The position numbers and the translations under genes were made by a program. From assembly GCA_029931535.1 (NCBI GenBank), contig JAQPZY010000964.1, positions 310,001 through 374,000 on the forward strand: a stretch of 64,000 nt of DNA, written 5' to 3'. Origin of the DNA: Margaritifera margaritifera (Eukaryota > Mollusca > Bivalvia > Unionida > Margaritiferidae). Within the stretch, counting starts at the first letter, position 1; the number at the start of each line of letters is the position of its first letter. The notes beneath the pieces were generated by a model that saw only the letters and a program-made list of their open reading frames with translations, did no database searches and had not been told where the DNA came from. Below are positions 23,256 through 32,484 of the stretch, one piece after another.

Positions 23256-23264
23256 ATTCAAAGC

Positions 23265-23272
23265 TATATAAA
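23265..23272 (+). promoter_or_regulatory. TATA box candidate
   Basis: TATATAAA about 55 bases before the ATG at 23321, with room for a start site near 23295-23300. It is credible because a good ATG and an open reading frame with a donor site follow. Confidence 0.4.
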
Positions 23273-23320
23273 TAGACCGGAGCTCTCGGGTTAGTTCCTT
23301 GAGTACGTTGACGAGGAAGA

Positions 23321-23474
23321 ATGCTGAAAATGGGATTAAAAAGAAAAAAGAAAGAAAGATTTTGCAGTGACAAATATATTGACAATAAATCTTTTACTCG
23401 GAATTATGTGAACTTTGTAATTAATGTCCTTGGTGGAAAACATGGATGCGAAGCTGTAGAAATTAAAGCACTAG
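23321..23474 (+). CDS. Candidate first exon of an unknown basic protein
   Basis: Downstream of the TATA box, ATG opens a frame of 63 codons. It begins MLKMGLKRKKKERF and continues with a mixed segment (NYVNFVINVLGGKHGCEAVE). A donor-like CTAG/GTAATT at 23474 would end the exon after 51 codons; unspliced, the frame stops at about 23512. The Lys-rich N-terminus looks like a nuclear-localisation stretch. No next exon was identified and no family recognised, so this is a lead and not a firm gene. Confidence 0.35.
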
Positions 23475-23479
23475 GTAAT

Positions 23480-23860
23480 TTGCTTTTTTCTACTCTCATT
23501 AGATTTATGTGAATTTTAAAATAGGTTGTAAAATTAATTTTAATTTTTATAATTTATCCTTTTTATACACGACTAGTATCATGAAATTGAGATAATTATT
23601 GTTCAGATCGTATGAAATATATTAAACGAATAATTTAATTTAATGAAGTAAAACACCAATAAATTGGTAAGATACACTTATGAATGACGATGATAATGTA
23701 CTTTATTCCAACCTTATATGAACACGATGTGAATGTTAATGTATGCATCTCGAAACTCTATTAATACCTTGTTAAGTAAGACAATAATGATCAAAAGTGT
23801 TGAAACGCTTCTTTTAGTTAAAGTTCGAAATAAATTGCCCACACCTACAAAACTACAAAC
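23480..23860. other. Non-coding stretch
   Basis: Nothing recognised. Confidence 0.4.
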
Positions 23861-23863
23861 GGA

Positions 23864-23868
23864 CCTCT

Positions 23869-23899
<31 letters not shown>

Positions 23900-23901
23900 T
23901 T
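23864..23901 (+). repeat. (GT)n followed by poly(G)
   Basis: About nine GT units run into a continuous G run of about 18, an unusual tract for such AT-rich DNA. Confidence 0.9.
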
Positions 23902-23904
23902 ATG

Positions 23905-24590
23905 AGGCAGAGTGTTGAAGTATATCATTTACTGACCATGAACACCTACCTCTACTATCCAAGGCTCACCTTTTACAAATCAAACAGTGGAGGGAAGGTA
24001 GTTATAGGTTTTAGTCACTCACGCACTTATGGACTGTCCAATATGTCAAGTCACAACACAACCATACCACTACACGTAAGTAGGATATTTGCTGAGCCAC
24101 AACGAAATACCTAGAAACAGTCTTATTTCATTTTTCAAAAACAATGCCCTACCTCCACCCCAGATGAAATAAAATAATTGATAACAATCATAAGCCCAAG
24201 GTTACTGCCAAATCATTTCTTTTCTTCAAGAATCCAGCACCTTGTCACGTCCTAACTGAACCAATATTACATATCCACAGTCTTATTTTTATTTTCAAAA
24301 TTAACACCCAACCCCTCACGCGATAAAAATAATTTTTCAAAAACTATCATTGTAGTATCCACGAAATTTTTTTTTAAACAGTATGATTTCTACATAAATG
24401 ATACATCATCTTTTTTTACAAAACCAAGGCCCAGTCCCCATCAAACAATCCTAAATTAATATCAACAAATAACCCAGCTATAAGGCTATAACCTCCACAG
24501 CATGAATCATTAGCCATAGTGTAGCCATTCGATAGAAGCAAAGCTTGTTATGCAAACGCCCGTATCTCATTCATTTAGATATGTGGCGAT
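23905..24590. other. Non-coding stretch
   Basis: No gene recognised. Two ATTTTTCAAAA-type phrases near 24130 and 24290 suggest low-level internal repetition. Confidence 0.35.
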
Positions 24591-24594
24591 TGAA

Positions 24595-25055
24595 GCCTCG
24601 ACGGGAATTAACATTACGCAGTAGGCTTGCATTAGATGACACTTGAGCTCTCTTCCTAGAATTTAACATTACGCCTCCACATGAGATTTCACTCACGAGT
24701 CCATAAATTTACATTGTTACATTGCTGGAAGTGTTTGACCTCAATAAACCCATAAATTTATAGATCCGTACGGGAATTAACACTCTGCCGTAGGTTTACT
24801 TAGGGAGTCGGTATAGACCCAAACAGGAAATGTCGTAGAGGGCCATACATTTTGAGTACTATCCAACACTCACTTTTTGAGTACTATCCAACACCCACTT
24901 GTTGAGTACTATCCGACACCCACGTTTGAGTACTATCCAACACCTTTTTGATTACTATCCAGCACACACTTTTTGATTACTATCCAACATGCTGTATGTA
25001 GTGACCAAAACTCCACATCTACTATACAACAACGAAAAGAATAGGATGTAAAAGA
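24595..25055 (+). repeat. Flanking repeat block, left copy
   Basis: The block starts with units of GGGAATTAACATTACGC and AATTTAACATTACGCC type. It continues with five copies of GAGTACTATCCAACACCCAC-like units (24856-24992) and ends with GTGACCAAAACTCCACATCT and AATAGGATGTAAAAGAAGAG. The same segments occur in the same order and orientation at 34.6-36.0 kb, on the other side of the Polinton. Confidence 0.7.
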
Positions 25056-25059
25056 AGAG

Positions 25060-25205
25060 TGAAGAGATCACACACTATCACACACGAGCAAGGGTAAGAG
25101 TGTTTATACTTACATACACACCAAAATGCTATCACACCACTCCAAAGCAAAGTGTAGTAGTGTTTATATACACATTATTATCACACACAAGAAGTTTTTT
25201 TTACA
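25060..25205 (+). repeat. Short CACACTATCACACAC-rich direct repeats
   Basis: Two related segments (ATCACACAC..AAGTGTTTATA types) lie at 25070-25120 and 25130-25195. Confidence 0.4.
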
Positions 25206-25208
25206 GTT

Positions 25209-25567
25209 TTAGTTAGTTTTTATTTTTGGAAGATATACACAAACATAAAGCACATATAGTGGCAATGACTCTGAGTAGTATCTCTTTTGAAGAGTTCTGG
25301 GTGACCCTAAAAAGGCCGAAGGGTTTCTTACCCAAAGAGGGTTAACATAGTGACAACGCTTCACAGTTCTTCGCAAGCTTCTTCTCACTTCTGGTCCGAA
25401 ACTAAAATACATTTCAGGCATCCTTGCCTTTCCACATAGTTTCGTCTCTTCCAAATATCTGTGTCGGTGATCCTGGTAATGGTCCACGATGCCTTGACAT
25501 ATACCAGGCAGTCAGGATTAAACAGCATACTGACAATGATGGTCAATGACTCCACCTTTACCCACAT
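25209..25567 (-). CDS. Unassigned overlapping ORFs at the left of the Polinton
   Basis: Two overlapping minus-strand frames (60 and 92 codons) hold mixed, protein-like sequence (HRHRYLEETKLCGKARMPEM and FGPEVRRSLRRTVKRCHYV). They may be a frameshifted gene of the Polinton or chance. No motif was recognised. Confidence 0.25.
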
Positions 25568-25742
25568 CTTGTCGGGTTGTCATGAGAACAGATGACATAA
25601 TGGGCCAACGTACCCTCTATAGTCTAGTACCGGATCGAAACGGATTGTGAAGTTCCATCAATCAGAATGCGTGTTGTAGCATAATTCAGTCAGGGCGTGT
25701 TGTCTATCTTTCAATTAGAAGATAGCAGAGGCGTGACGTCAC

Positions 25743-25747
<5 letters not shown>

Positions 25748-25803
<56 letters not shown>

Positions 25804-25822
25804 GTATATACACACATATATA
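25748..25822 (+). repeat. (TA)n microsatellite
   Basis: An alternating TA run of about 25 units, interrupted by GTATA, followed by CACACATATATA. Confidence 0.95.
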
Positions 25823-25876
25823 TTCACGCACCAGCGTTCCTAGGATATACCATTTTTGAAGTGTTCAAGTGCAATA

Positions 25877-26092
25877 CCTATGACTGAAATGAAGAGAATG
25901 TATTGGGCAGCGTCTGCAGTGTATACTTCTTATACCAGTAGTGGTAGTACGACTACTGCTGCTGCTGCTGTTGCTGTAACAAACATTCTTCCAGAAGAGA
26001 AAGACTTCGATTTGTCTTTGTGCAATTTCTTATCTTCTTCGCAAGAATTTTTGCCAGTAGTAGCATCTTCACCCCTTCTCCATCATTACTAG
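25877..26092 (+). CDS. Hypothetical ORF, left part of the Polinton
   Basis: An open stretch starting MTEMKRMYWAASAVYTSYTS, with an Ala/Thr-rich run and an acidic part. It is followed by Lys-rich frames up to 26490 (VSLLQDILAGFKYLRE, PKRKRPSR). Position and basic/low-complexity character would fit a structural or DNA-binding protein of the element, but stops interrupt it and no homologue is recognised. Confidence 0.25.
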   Translation, partial: PMTEMKRMYWAASAVYTSYTSSGSTTTAAAAVAVTNILPEEKDFDLSLCNFLSSSQEFLPVVASSPLLHHY

Positions 26093-26094
26093 TC

Positions 26095-26860
26095 GATAAT
26101 GATTTTAGAAAAAAATATAAGGAAGAGTTGGCGAGTTGTTTACAACGTCAGAAAGAAAAAGAAGTATTTGTTTAGCAAAACAAAAAGAAAAAAAGAAAAA
26201 AAAAAAAACCTAAAGACAAGAAGAGGTAAAAAGAAAGCAAGAAGAGGAGAAGATAACTTTGAACAGTGAGAAGAAGGAAGAGAGTGAAAACAAAACGGTG
26301 AGTCTATTACAAGACATTTTGGCGGGGTTTAAATATCTGAGAGAAATGTATCAGACTTTTTAGCCATACCGAAGAGAAAGAGACCTTCACGATCCATGGC
26401 TTCTAAACATTCTATGACTACATCAATGACCATTACTAAGACGCCAGTAGCAGTAGCAGTCACTGCTACTACCACTACAGCAGGAACATGAGTAGGACTT
26501 CGACGTGGAAAAGGCGTAAGACAGTTACAAGTTATGATGTCAAGTCCATAATATGGTTTTGTTATTAAACAATAACAACAACAAGAACACCCCACTAAAC
26601 CCCCCCCCAAAAAAAAATAAAAAATAAATAAATAAAAAACAACCAACCAACCAAACAAACAAACAACGGCCCTTACTAGGGCAACCCACATCTCTTAGAC
26701 AAGATATACTATTCAGTGATTGCCAAATCAGAGAAAACTCAAATGCCTTCATTATAAAATGTGTGAGTGTGTGAAGATCTTATCCTTGCTAACGAAAAAA
26801 ATCAAAACAAAGATTCACTTACGTTTTTTTTCCCCTGAATTTTCCCGTGAAATCACAATG
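26095..26860. other. Low-complexity A-rich part of the Polinton
   Basis: A/G-rich tracts lie at 26150-26290. A CAA/CCCC/AAATAAAT-rich low-complexity patch at 26565-26670 creates spurious minus-strand ORFs. Basic frames on the plus strand near 26330-26490 may be relic coding sequence. Confidence 0.4.
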
Positions 26861-26869
26861 AAATTTCAT

Positions 26870-27131
26870 ACACATCACAATAGTCCATTTTCTTCTTTAT
26901 CACAGTTTTTCTCTTTTGAATTTCTTCACTTTTATGGATTTTTCTTCCTCTTCTGTTTCTTTTGCTTGTCGCGCCTTCTTGAATTTCTTTACTGGTATGG
27001 GTTTTTCTGTGTCTAAAGAACGCGCATTCTCCTTGTTCTCTTTTTCTGGGGACACTCTGAAGACTAATGTCGTTTTTTACATTGATAACAGGCATCTTTC
27101 TTTTGTCCCTCTTTTCTCCTGTCTTAGTGGT
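26870..27131 (-). pseudogene. Lys/Arg-rich continuation with a broken second zinc knuckle
   Basis: Directly downstream of the zinc-knuckle ORF on the minus strand. One frame encodes an 80-residue basic protein (METs from about 27095; KEIQEGATSKRNRRGRKIHK). Another frame has a degenerate knuckle, CYQCKKRH, a stop, then SSEC and PQKKRTR. This suggests that the original gene held two knuckles and a basic tail and has since lost its frame. Confidence 0.4.
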
Positions 27132-27302
27132 TCATTTTCTTTGACATTGTAGACATTCTGGAGCCCAATGTCTGGTCTCTTGACAGACAGAGCAGGTATC
27201 TTGACTTTTATCTCGAGTGGAGTAGTCAGAAGTCTTGTTGGAAGCATTCTTTCTAACGACTCTCTGTAAATCTCTGACGAGACTCTGTTGTGACTCTTCC
27301 AT
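27132..27302 (-). CDS. Small CCHC zinc-knuckle protein (56 residues)
   Basis: An intact minus-strand ORF from ATG at 27302 to TGA at 27132. The N-terminal half is helical and charged (MEESQQSLVRDLQRVVRK). Residues 37-50 form a perfect CX2CX4HX4C knuckle (CSVCQETRHWAPEC), followed by another Cys. Such knuckles bind single-stranded nucleic acid in Gag-type and other proteins. It starts 105 bases from the polymerase ATG on the opposite strand and shares a TATA/GC-box region with it. It is the only undamaged gene-like frame in this element. A recently broken longer gene with a second knuckle is the main alternative. Confidence 0.55.
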   Translation of the reverse strand: MEESQQSLVRDLQRVVRKNASNKTSDYSTRDKSQDTCSVCQETRHWAPECLQCQRK

Positions 27303-27339
27303 CTTCACAGATAGAAAACTGAATGAGTATATTCTCTTA

Positions 27340-27362
27340 GGGTGGGCGGTGCTCTATATATT
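27340..27362 (+). promoter_or_regulatory. Divergent promoter region of the Polinton
   Basis: A GGGCGG box (27344-27349) is followed at once by CTATATATT (27354-27362), in the 105-base gap between the divergent zinc-knuckle and polymerase starts. On the minus strand GAATATAC (27325-27333) could serve as a TATA for the zinc-knuckle gene. Confidence 0.45.
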
Positions 27363-27407
27363 GGAACAGAGTGTGTGTACCGTAGTCAAATCAAATGTTG
27401 ACTCATC

Positions 27408-29625
27408 ATGAAAAGGTCATACCTTTCCAACGAGAAACCAGAAGAAACCAAGAGACGACGACAACTTTCTGTGTCGCCTCATACGATCTGAGAAGTATCA
27501 GCACAATTTCACTCTATCGATTTTGAAGAAGACGTGAGTGTTTCTGAGCCAACTCCATCTATCTCTACCACAAGACCGAGAGAGTCAAGATCAGTCAAGA
27601 AAGAAAGTCCTTCGGTGCCCCTGAAGATTATTTGTACATTCAACCTACCCAAAAAATGACTTCCAAAACATTCTCTATGTTTTCATTGTCAAAACTATAG
27701 CTTAAAACCAGGTGAACAAAAAAAAAAAACATATTTCGTGGGCCCTTCACTCTTTCTGATTTTTGCCGAGTGGATTTTAGACTCGACTGATACGACTTAC
27801 AATTTCTTTTGAAATATTATTCAGAACAAGGGACCGAATTTCCAACAGTGACCATAACAGGAGCCAAAATCATTTATACGAAGGCGGGAACCGTACAATA
27901 TAAAGATTCCATGAGTTATTTGGTTAAGCCTTTGAGTAGGATGCTTAAAACGTTTGGAATGATAGAAATGTCTAAACTTTAAAGCTATTTTCTCACTTTT
28001 TCAATACCGAAGCTAATCAACACAACGTGCTCCCGCATTTGCGTAAAGTTCGCTACTACGACCTCGACTGTATGCGAACAGAACGATAAGAAGCTTTCTA
28101 AAGCTTGGTTACCAAACTCACTCTTCAGACCGTTTTGATTTTCAAGAAGAAATATTGAAATATTGTCGATCCAATGACGAAAGCTTCTTCCATTGCCAAA
28201 GAGTCTGGATTAGTCTACTGAAAGAAGTTCATGCCCGAGAAGAAACTTTCTATCATGCTTCCTCAGTCCTATTTCTCTGTCTGCCGTGGATATGCAGAAA
28301 AAGCTCTGGATACATTACTTGTGTGAAACTCAAGACAAGTGGATACAACATGCTAAAAACGTGGATAAAAAATAAAAATAAAAAAATAAAAAAATAAATT
28401 GGAACCATTTCCGTAGATAGTCGGAATTTAGAAAACCCACAAATTCTCTAAAAATTTCAGGGATGCTTATTTCATGGATGCCGTTCTTATTTTCCTCAAC
28501 GAGATCTGAAAAATCCTTTGTCAGAAGAGTTGTACGATCAAACATATCAACGACGCCTGAGGTTAGAAAGTCAAGGACACCATGTGATAGAAATGTGCGA
28601 ACTCGACTACGATCGACGTTTGAAAACTGATCCAGACTTTAAACGTATCGTCGAAGATTACGATGTGGTGGACATCGAACCTTTTTAAATCCACGCTATA
28701 GTTTGTTTGGAGGATGAACCAAAACAACACGCTTGTTGTATGACGAGGACGAAACTCAAGGAGAGCAAATCAAATACATCGATATGTGTTCCTTGTATCC
28801 TTGGGTGTGTAAATATCCTAGATTTCTCACCGGTTATCATGCAATTGTGACATAACACATCGCGTGGAACACATTTGCCAATACGAAGGTTTGATCAAAT
28901 GCAACGTTTTGCCACCGACGAACTTGTACCATCCTGTTTTGCCTCATCATTGCCACATATAACTGATGTTTCCTTTATGCCCATCGTGTGTTGAAACGTT
29001 TACTCAAGACCATCCTTATCGCTACAATAATGAAGAGCGAGTCTTGACAGGAACGTGGGTGAGTGTCGGATTGTTTCATGCTCTCGATAGCGGATACTGC
29101 TTGTTAAAAGTGTACGAAATTTGGCACATTCCTATCACAGAACAATACCAAAAGGACGACAATTCGAGTCTAGGGATTTGTTTCAGGCTACGTCAACGAA
29201 TTTCTGAAATTGAAGCAAGAAGCTAGTGGATATCCTACTTGGTGTCTGACTACAGAAGACAATGAGGAATTCAAAGAACGGTACCGATCCATAGAAGACA
29301 TCACCTTGGAACACGTCGAACAGAACGTTAAAAGATCGTTTGCAAAAGTCGTGCTGAATTGTTTGTGAGAAAATTGGCTCAACGTCCAATATTGCCAAAG
29401 ATCAAATATATATTTCGTATATCCAGGTCGATACTTCTAACTCATTGATGATAAAGAAAAACTCATTAGACACGTGGAAAACATACATGAAGATTTGATT
29501 TTGGTAAATTACGCTGAAGTAGTAGAGTCTGCACCACCCGACGAGTTTGGAAATGTCATCATTGCTGCTTACGTGACAGTCAATGCTCGTTTAAAATTGT
29601 ATTCTGTCATGGAACCTATATGACA
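27408..29625 (+). pseudogene. Polinton protein-primed DNA polymerase B, broken
   Basis: Family landmarks appear in order over 2.2 kb with stops and frameshifts. Near 27815-27945 is an exonuclease-side segment (LLKYYSEQGTEFPTVTITG, PLSRMLKTFGM). Near 28457-28686 is a long open part with FHGC and YDRRLKTD. At about 28695-28850 comes FGG, then motif A in KYIDMCSLYPWVCKYPR. At 28905-29110 a TPR-type insertion has LPPTNLYHPVLP, CxxC and ERVLTGTWVSV. Near 29190-29370 comes YVNEFLKLKQEASGYPTWC and motif B (AKVVLNC). Near 29550 is VIIAAYVTVNARLKLYSVME. The gene then ends abruptly before motif C, so the catalytic Asp-Thr-Asp part is missing and the enzyme cannot be active. Start chosen at the ATG after the TATA box. 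Confidence 0.85.
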
Positions 29626-29629
29626 CCTT

Positions 29630-29712
29630 CTTCAGCAGAAGAAACAAAAAAAAAAAAAGAGAAAAAAGGCAAGGTAGAAGTGAAAAAAAAAGAAATAATA
29701 AAAAAGGGACCA
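29630..29712 (+). repeat. A-rich low-complexity tract at the polymerase breakpoint
   Basis: AGAAGAAACAAAAAAAAAAA then AAGAGAAAAAAGG and further A/G runs sit exactly where the polymerase sequence stops, marking the likely deletion or slippage junction. Confidence 0.6.
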
Positions 29713-29848
29713 AAGAACCAATGACTACTTCTTCTCCTAATGCTCGTCGGACACGTCAAGCATCGCAATCCAAATTAGTACATGAACAACCAAAGAGGAG
29801 TATCGAACAGTGGGTGACTTATTGAGGAGCAGCAACAACAACAACCAC

Positions 29849-30940
29849 ATGGATACACTTTTAGCCAGCATTTACTGCAATCCCGCTCATGCCGCTGGCC
29901 ATGGAGGAATAAAAAAATTGTATCGTACCGCTAAAACCGAACTCAAACTTTTAAGTCTGCAAGATGTACGACAATGGTTACAAGAACAATCGACGTTAAC
30001 GTTACGCAAAGCCATTCGACGAAAAGTTTCCAAAAGTCAAACGAAAGTAGCTGGAATCGATCATCAATGGCAAGCAGATTTAGCGGATGTCTCTCATTTA
30101 GCGTCCCACAGTCGAGGTTACAAATATTTGTTTTGTGTCATCGACGCTTTTTCAAAATTAACGTGAGTAGTTCCTTTAAATTCTAAAATAAGTTCAGATT
30201 TAGTGAGAGCTTTAAAACTTGTCTTGAATCAAAGTGGTCAACACCCTCTACGATGGCAAACAGACATAGGCACCGAATTTCTAAACCAAGCTTTTAAAAA
30301 AATTGAAAAAGGACACATTCATTTTTTCACCATTAAAAATCTTGAAACAAAAGCTAGTGTCATGGAACGTTTTCAAAGAACTTTGAAAGAACGTATGTGG
30401 AAATATTTTACACATTAACACACTCTCAAATACTTCGACGTGTTACCACGTCTAGTCAAAGGTTACAATCAATCGTACCATCGTATCATCGGATGTGCTC
30501 CAGAAGAAGTGACAACTCAAAACGAAGTGATGGTGTTGGATCAATTGTATGGAACGTCAAAGACCAGATAAAACAAAGAAGTGTTATAAACCGGAGATTG
30601 GGTTCGCATTAGAAAAACAAGGCACACTTTTGACAAAGGTTATTCTCCTAACTGGACGACAGAATTGTTTGGTATCACATGACAAGTACGTGGACATGTT
30701 CCTACTGTCTATAAATTGGAAGATATAAGTGTTAAAAGGAACTTTTACTTGCCTGAGTTACAACATGTGACTAAGAAAGAAGACGACGTGTACGATATCG
30801 AAAGCATTCTCGATCGAAGAACACGTAAAGTGTGAAAACATCGACTTAAAAAAGTGAAAGATAATTGGAAACGATATTCACTCAGTTTCGATTCTAGGAT
30901 TTCTGCTTTACAAGTCATCAACTTTACAAAGAAGTAAAAG
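29849..30940 (+). pseudogene. Polinton integrase with decayed chromodomain
   Basis: A retrovirus-like integrase of the Polinton class. One frame holds AAGHGGIKKLYRTAK, then the core domain: first Asp in HQWQADLAD (about 30065), CVIDAFSKLT, second Asp in RWQTDIGTEFLN (about 30255) and Glu in KASVMERFQRTLKERMWKYF (about 30360). The DDE triad is therefore present. In-frame stops replace an expected Trp (near 30165, TGA) and another codon near 30416. Downstream are DVLPRLVKGYNQSYHR, an SH3-like GDWVRIRKTRHTFDKGYSPN and a degraded chromodomain (DDVYDIESILDRR, LSFDSRI, about 30785-30905). It follows the polymerase on the same strand and would insert the element DNA. It is inactivated by at least four stops. 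No reverse transcriptase is near, which argues against an LTR retrotransposon. Confidence 0.88.
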
Positions 30941-30944
30941 TTAC

Positions 30945-31340
30945 CACCACGCCGTTAAACACAGCTACATCTCCTTCTCAGAGTACCTCTCTCCAAGAAC
31001 TACAAAAACAATCGTTGTGGGTGTGGTATGAAGAACGCGTCCCTAAAAATCAAATCGTCTTTCTGCCAAATCTTTGTGGTGTATTATGTCATCGGAGCAG
31101 CCATTGTAAATTTGCGTTTGCAACAAGGCGATAAACAATTGTGGACTATTTGACTCAGCAGTTGTATTGGTTATCTTCTTCCCAATCCCTCGTTGAAATA
31201 TACAGACAGTAACAACCTCAGAAGCTTAGCCATCAATGCCAGTCACAACTCTTCCAGTCACATCAATCAATCCTCTAAAACCCTCTTTGGAAAATCATCC
31301 TTTGATCACGAGTGACTCCTCAGAGACCAGAACCATCGAA
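30945..31340 (+). other. Polinton sequence between integrase and structural gene
   Basis: Broken frames with a possible hydrophobic segment (VVYYVIGAAIVNLRLQQG near 31080-31130) that could be the relic of a small membrane protein. Not assignable. Confidence 0.3.
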
Positions 31341-31342
31341 CT

Positions 31343-32038
31343 ATGAATAACCATTTATTTTAAACATTACCTAGTGACAGTTCCATGGATGTTTCCCAAC
31401 AATACATTATGCTGTTTCACGGCCAAATTATTTCAGTCCATACAGTTGGATCACGAAGCTCATTGGAAAGTAGCTTTGATAGAAATCATTCATCATACTC
31501 AAGTCGACAATATCACAGAGGGTCAAAAAACTTCCATCGTAGATATCCTCAACAAACAAGTCCAAGAACAGTTGCGGGAAAATTATCCTCTCATTTACGA
31601 ATTCCAAAAACTCTCGCCAGCCAATCCTTCATTGAACATCTATACCATGCGAATTCCTTCAGGATATTATTTTACTGTTCGACGATACGATTTCAGCTAT
31701 TTTCAACGATCAGTTTGGCAAAGCACTGGAGAAAACTCGCCAAAGTGTACAGATCAAATAGAACGCCATTTGTCATCGTCTTAAAATGCAATTTACCGAC
31801 TGCAAAACGATGGCCATTACTTTTTCTTCCGGTTTTTTTACCATTCTGGGAGGATGAAAGACATTCACAAAAACGATCGATTTTACAAGTATTTTTGCTT
31901 AATTATCGAATTGAACAAAAGACTAAATATGATGTTTGTGTACTCTGTTGTCGTCGAGTACAACATTCTGGTAAACACAGACGCTCCGTTGCTGAGAGTC
32001 ATTCCTTTCAAAGTGGATTCTGCCATAGCTGCTAACGA
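31343..32038 (+). pseudogene. Polinton structural protein, frameshifted
   Basis: From ATG 31343 the frame gives TLPSDSSMDV, then a one-base shift near 31390 leads to PNNTLCCFTAKL, IQLDHEAHWKVALIEI and IPSGYYFTV. After another shift around 31790-31910 it gives MFVYSVVVEYN and APLLRVIPFKV. This run (LPS-x-SM, YPxNT-like, W-x-VAL-x-EI, IPxGYY, APLLR) matches, from memory, a protein encoded next to integrase or capsid genes in many invertebrate Polintons and thought to be a virion component. Its exact role is unsure. Confidence 0.65.
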
Positions 32039-32199
32039 TGAACAAAATGACAGTGTTAAGAACCCACTGGCGATAATGAGGTTAGAAATTATAAATTAAT
32101 GAATGAAATTGCTAAGTTTTGTGCATTTTGTTATATCCTTGATGCTTTTCATTTTTGAAATCTCAAAGGGGAGGTGGTATAAACTGCAGTCAGGCCGTC

Positions 32200-32480
32200 A
32201 CAAATTTGCGCTGGACGTAATGGTACCCCGGGCGAGCGTCGCCTTCGGCGCCCCTCACTCGGAAAAAATACTGGAAACTAAGCGAAATGGAGCCCCCACT
32301 CCCCCCCCCCCTGGCTTGGCGCACTGGGCGGTTACCAGTATCGCCCGCCCCGTTCGACTGTCCTGACTACCGGGGTGGTAGGCGAATACTAAGTGGTAAA
32401 ATGCTTCGACTTTTGATCTCAACTACTCTAGCAGTCTAGGTTCTAGTCCCGTCACAGGCGTTCAAAATTGTCTTTACTAA
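32200..32480 (+). mobile_element. GC-rich segment with tRNA-like part (SINE candidate)
   Basis: 32220-32370 is strikingly GC-rich (GGCGAGCGTCGCCTTCGGCG, a C10 run, GCCCGCCCCGTTCG). It is followed by a tRNA-like stretch with an A-box-like TAAGTGGTAAAATGC (32390) and a B-box-like GGTTCTAGTCC (32439). A SINE or a tRNA pseudogene joined to foreign sequence is the simplest reading; only one copy is in the window. Confidence 0.4.
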
Positions 32481-32484
32481 TTGA

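Noticed and set aside
26329..26752. Minus-strand ORFs of 70 and 120 codons in the Polinton
   Set aside because: They are hydrophobic low-complexity translations of A- and C-rich tracts, antisense to plausible basic plus-strand frames.
29849..30940. Integrase as part of an LTR retrotransposon or retrovirus
   Set aside because: No reverse transcriptase, protease or LTRs are near; the neighbouring polymerase and structural gene and the internal motif spelling fit a Polinton.
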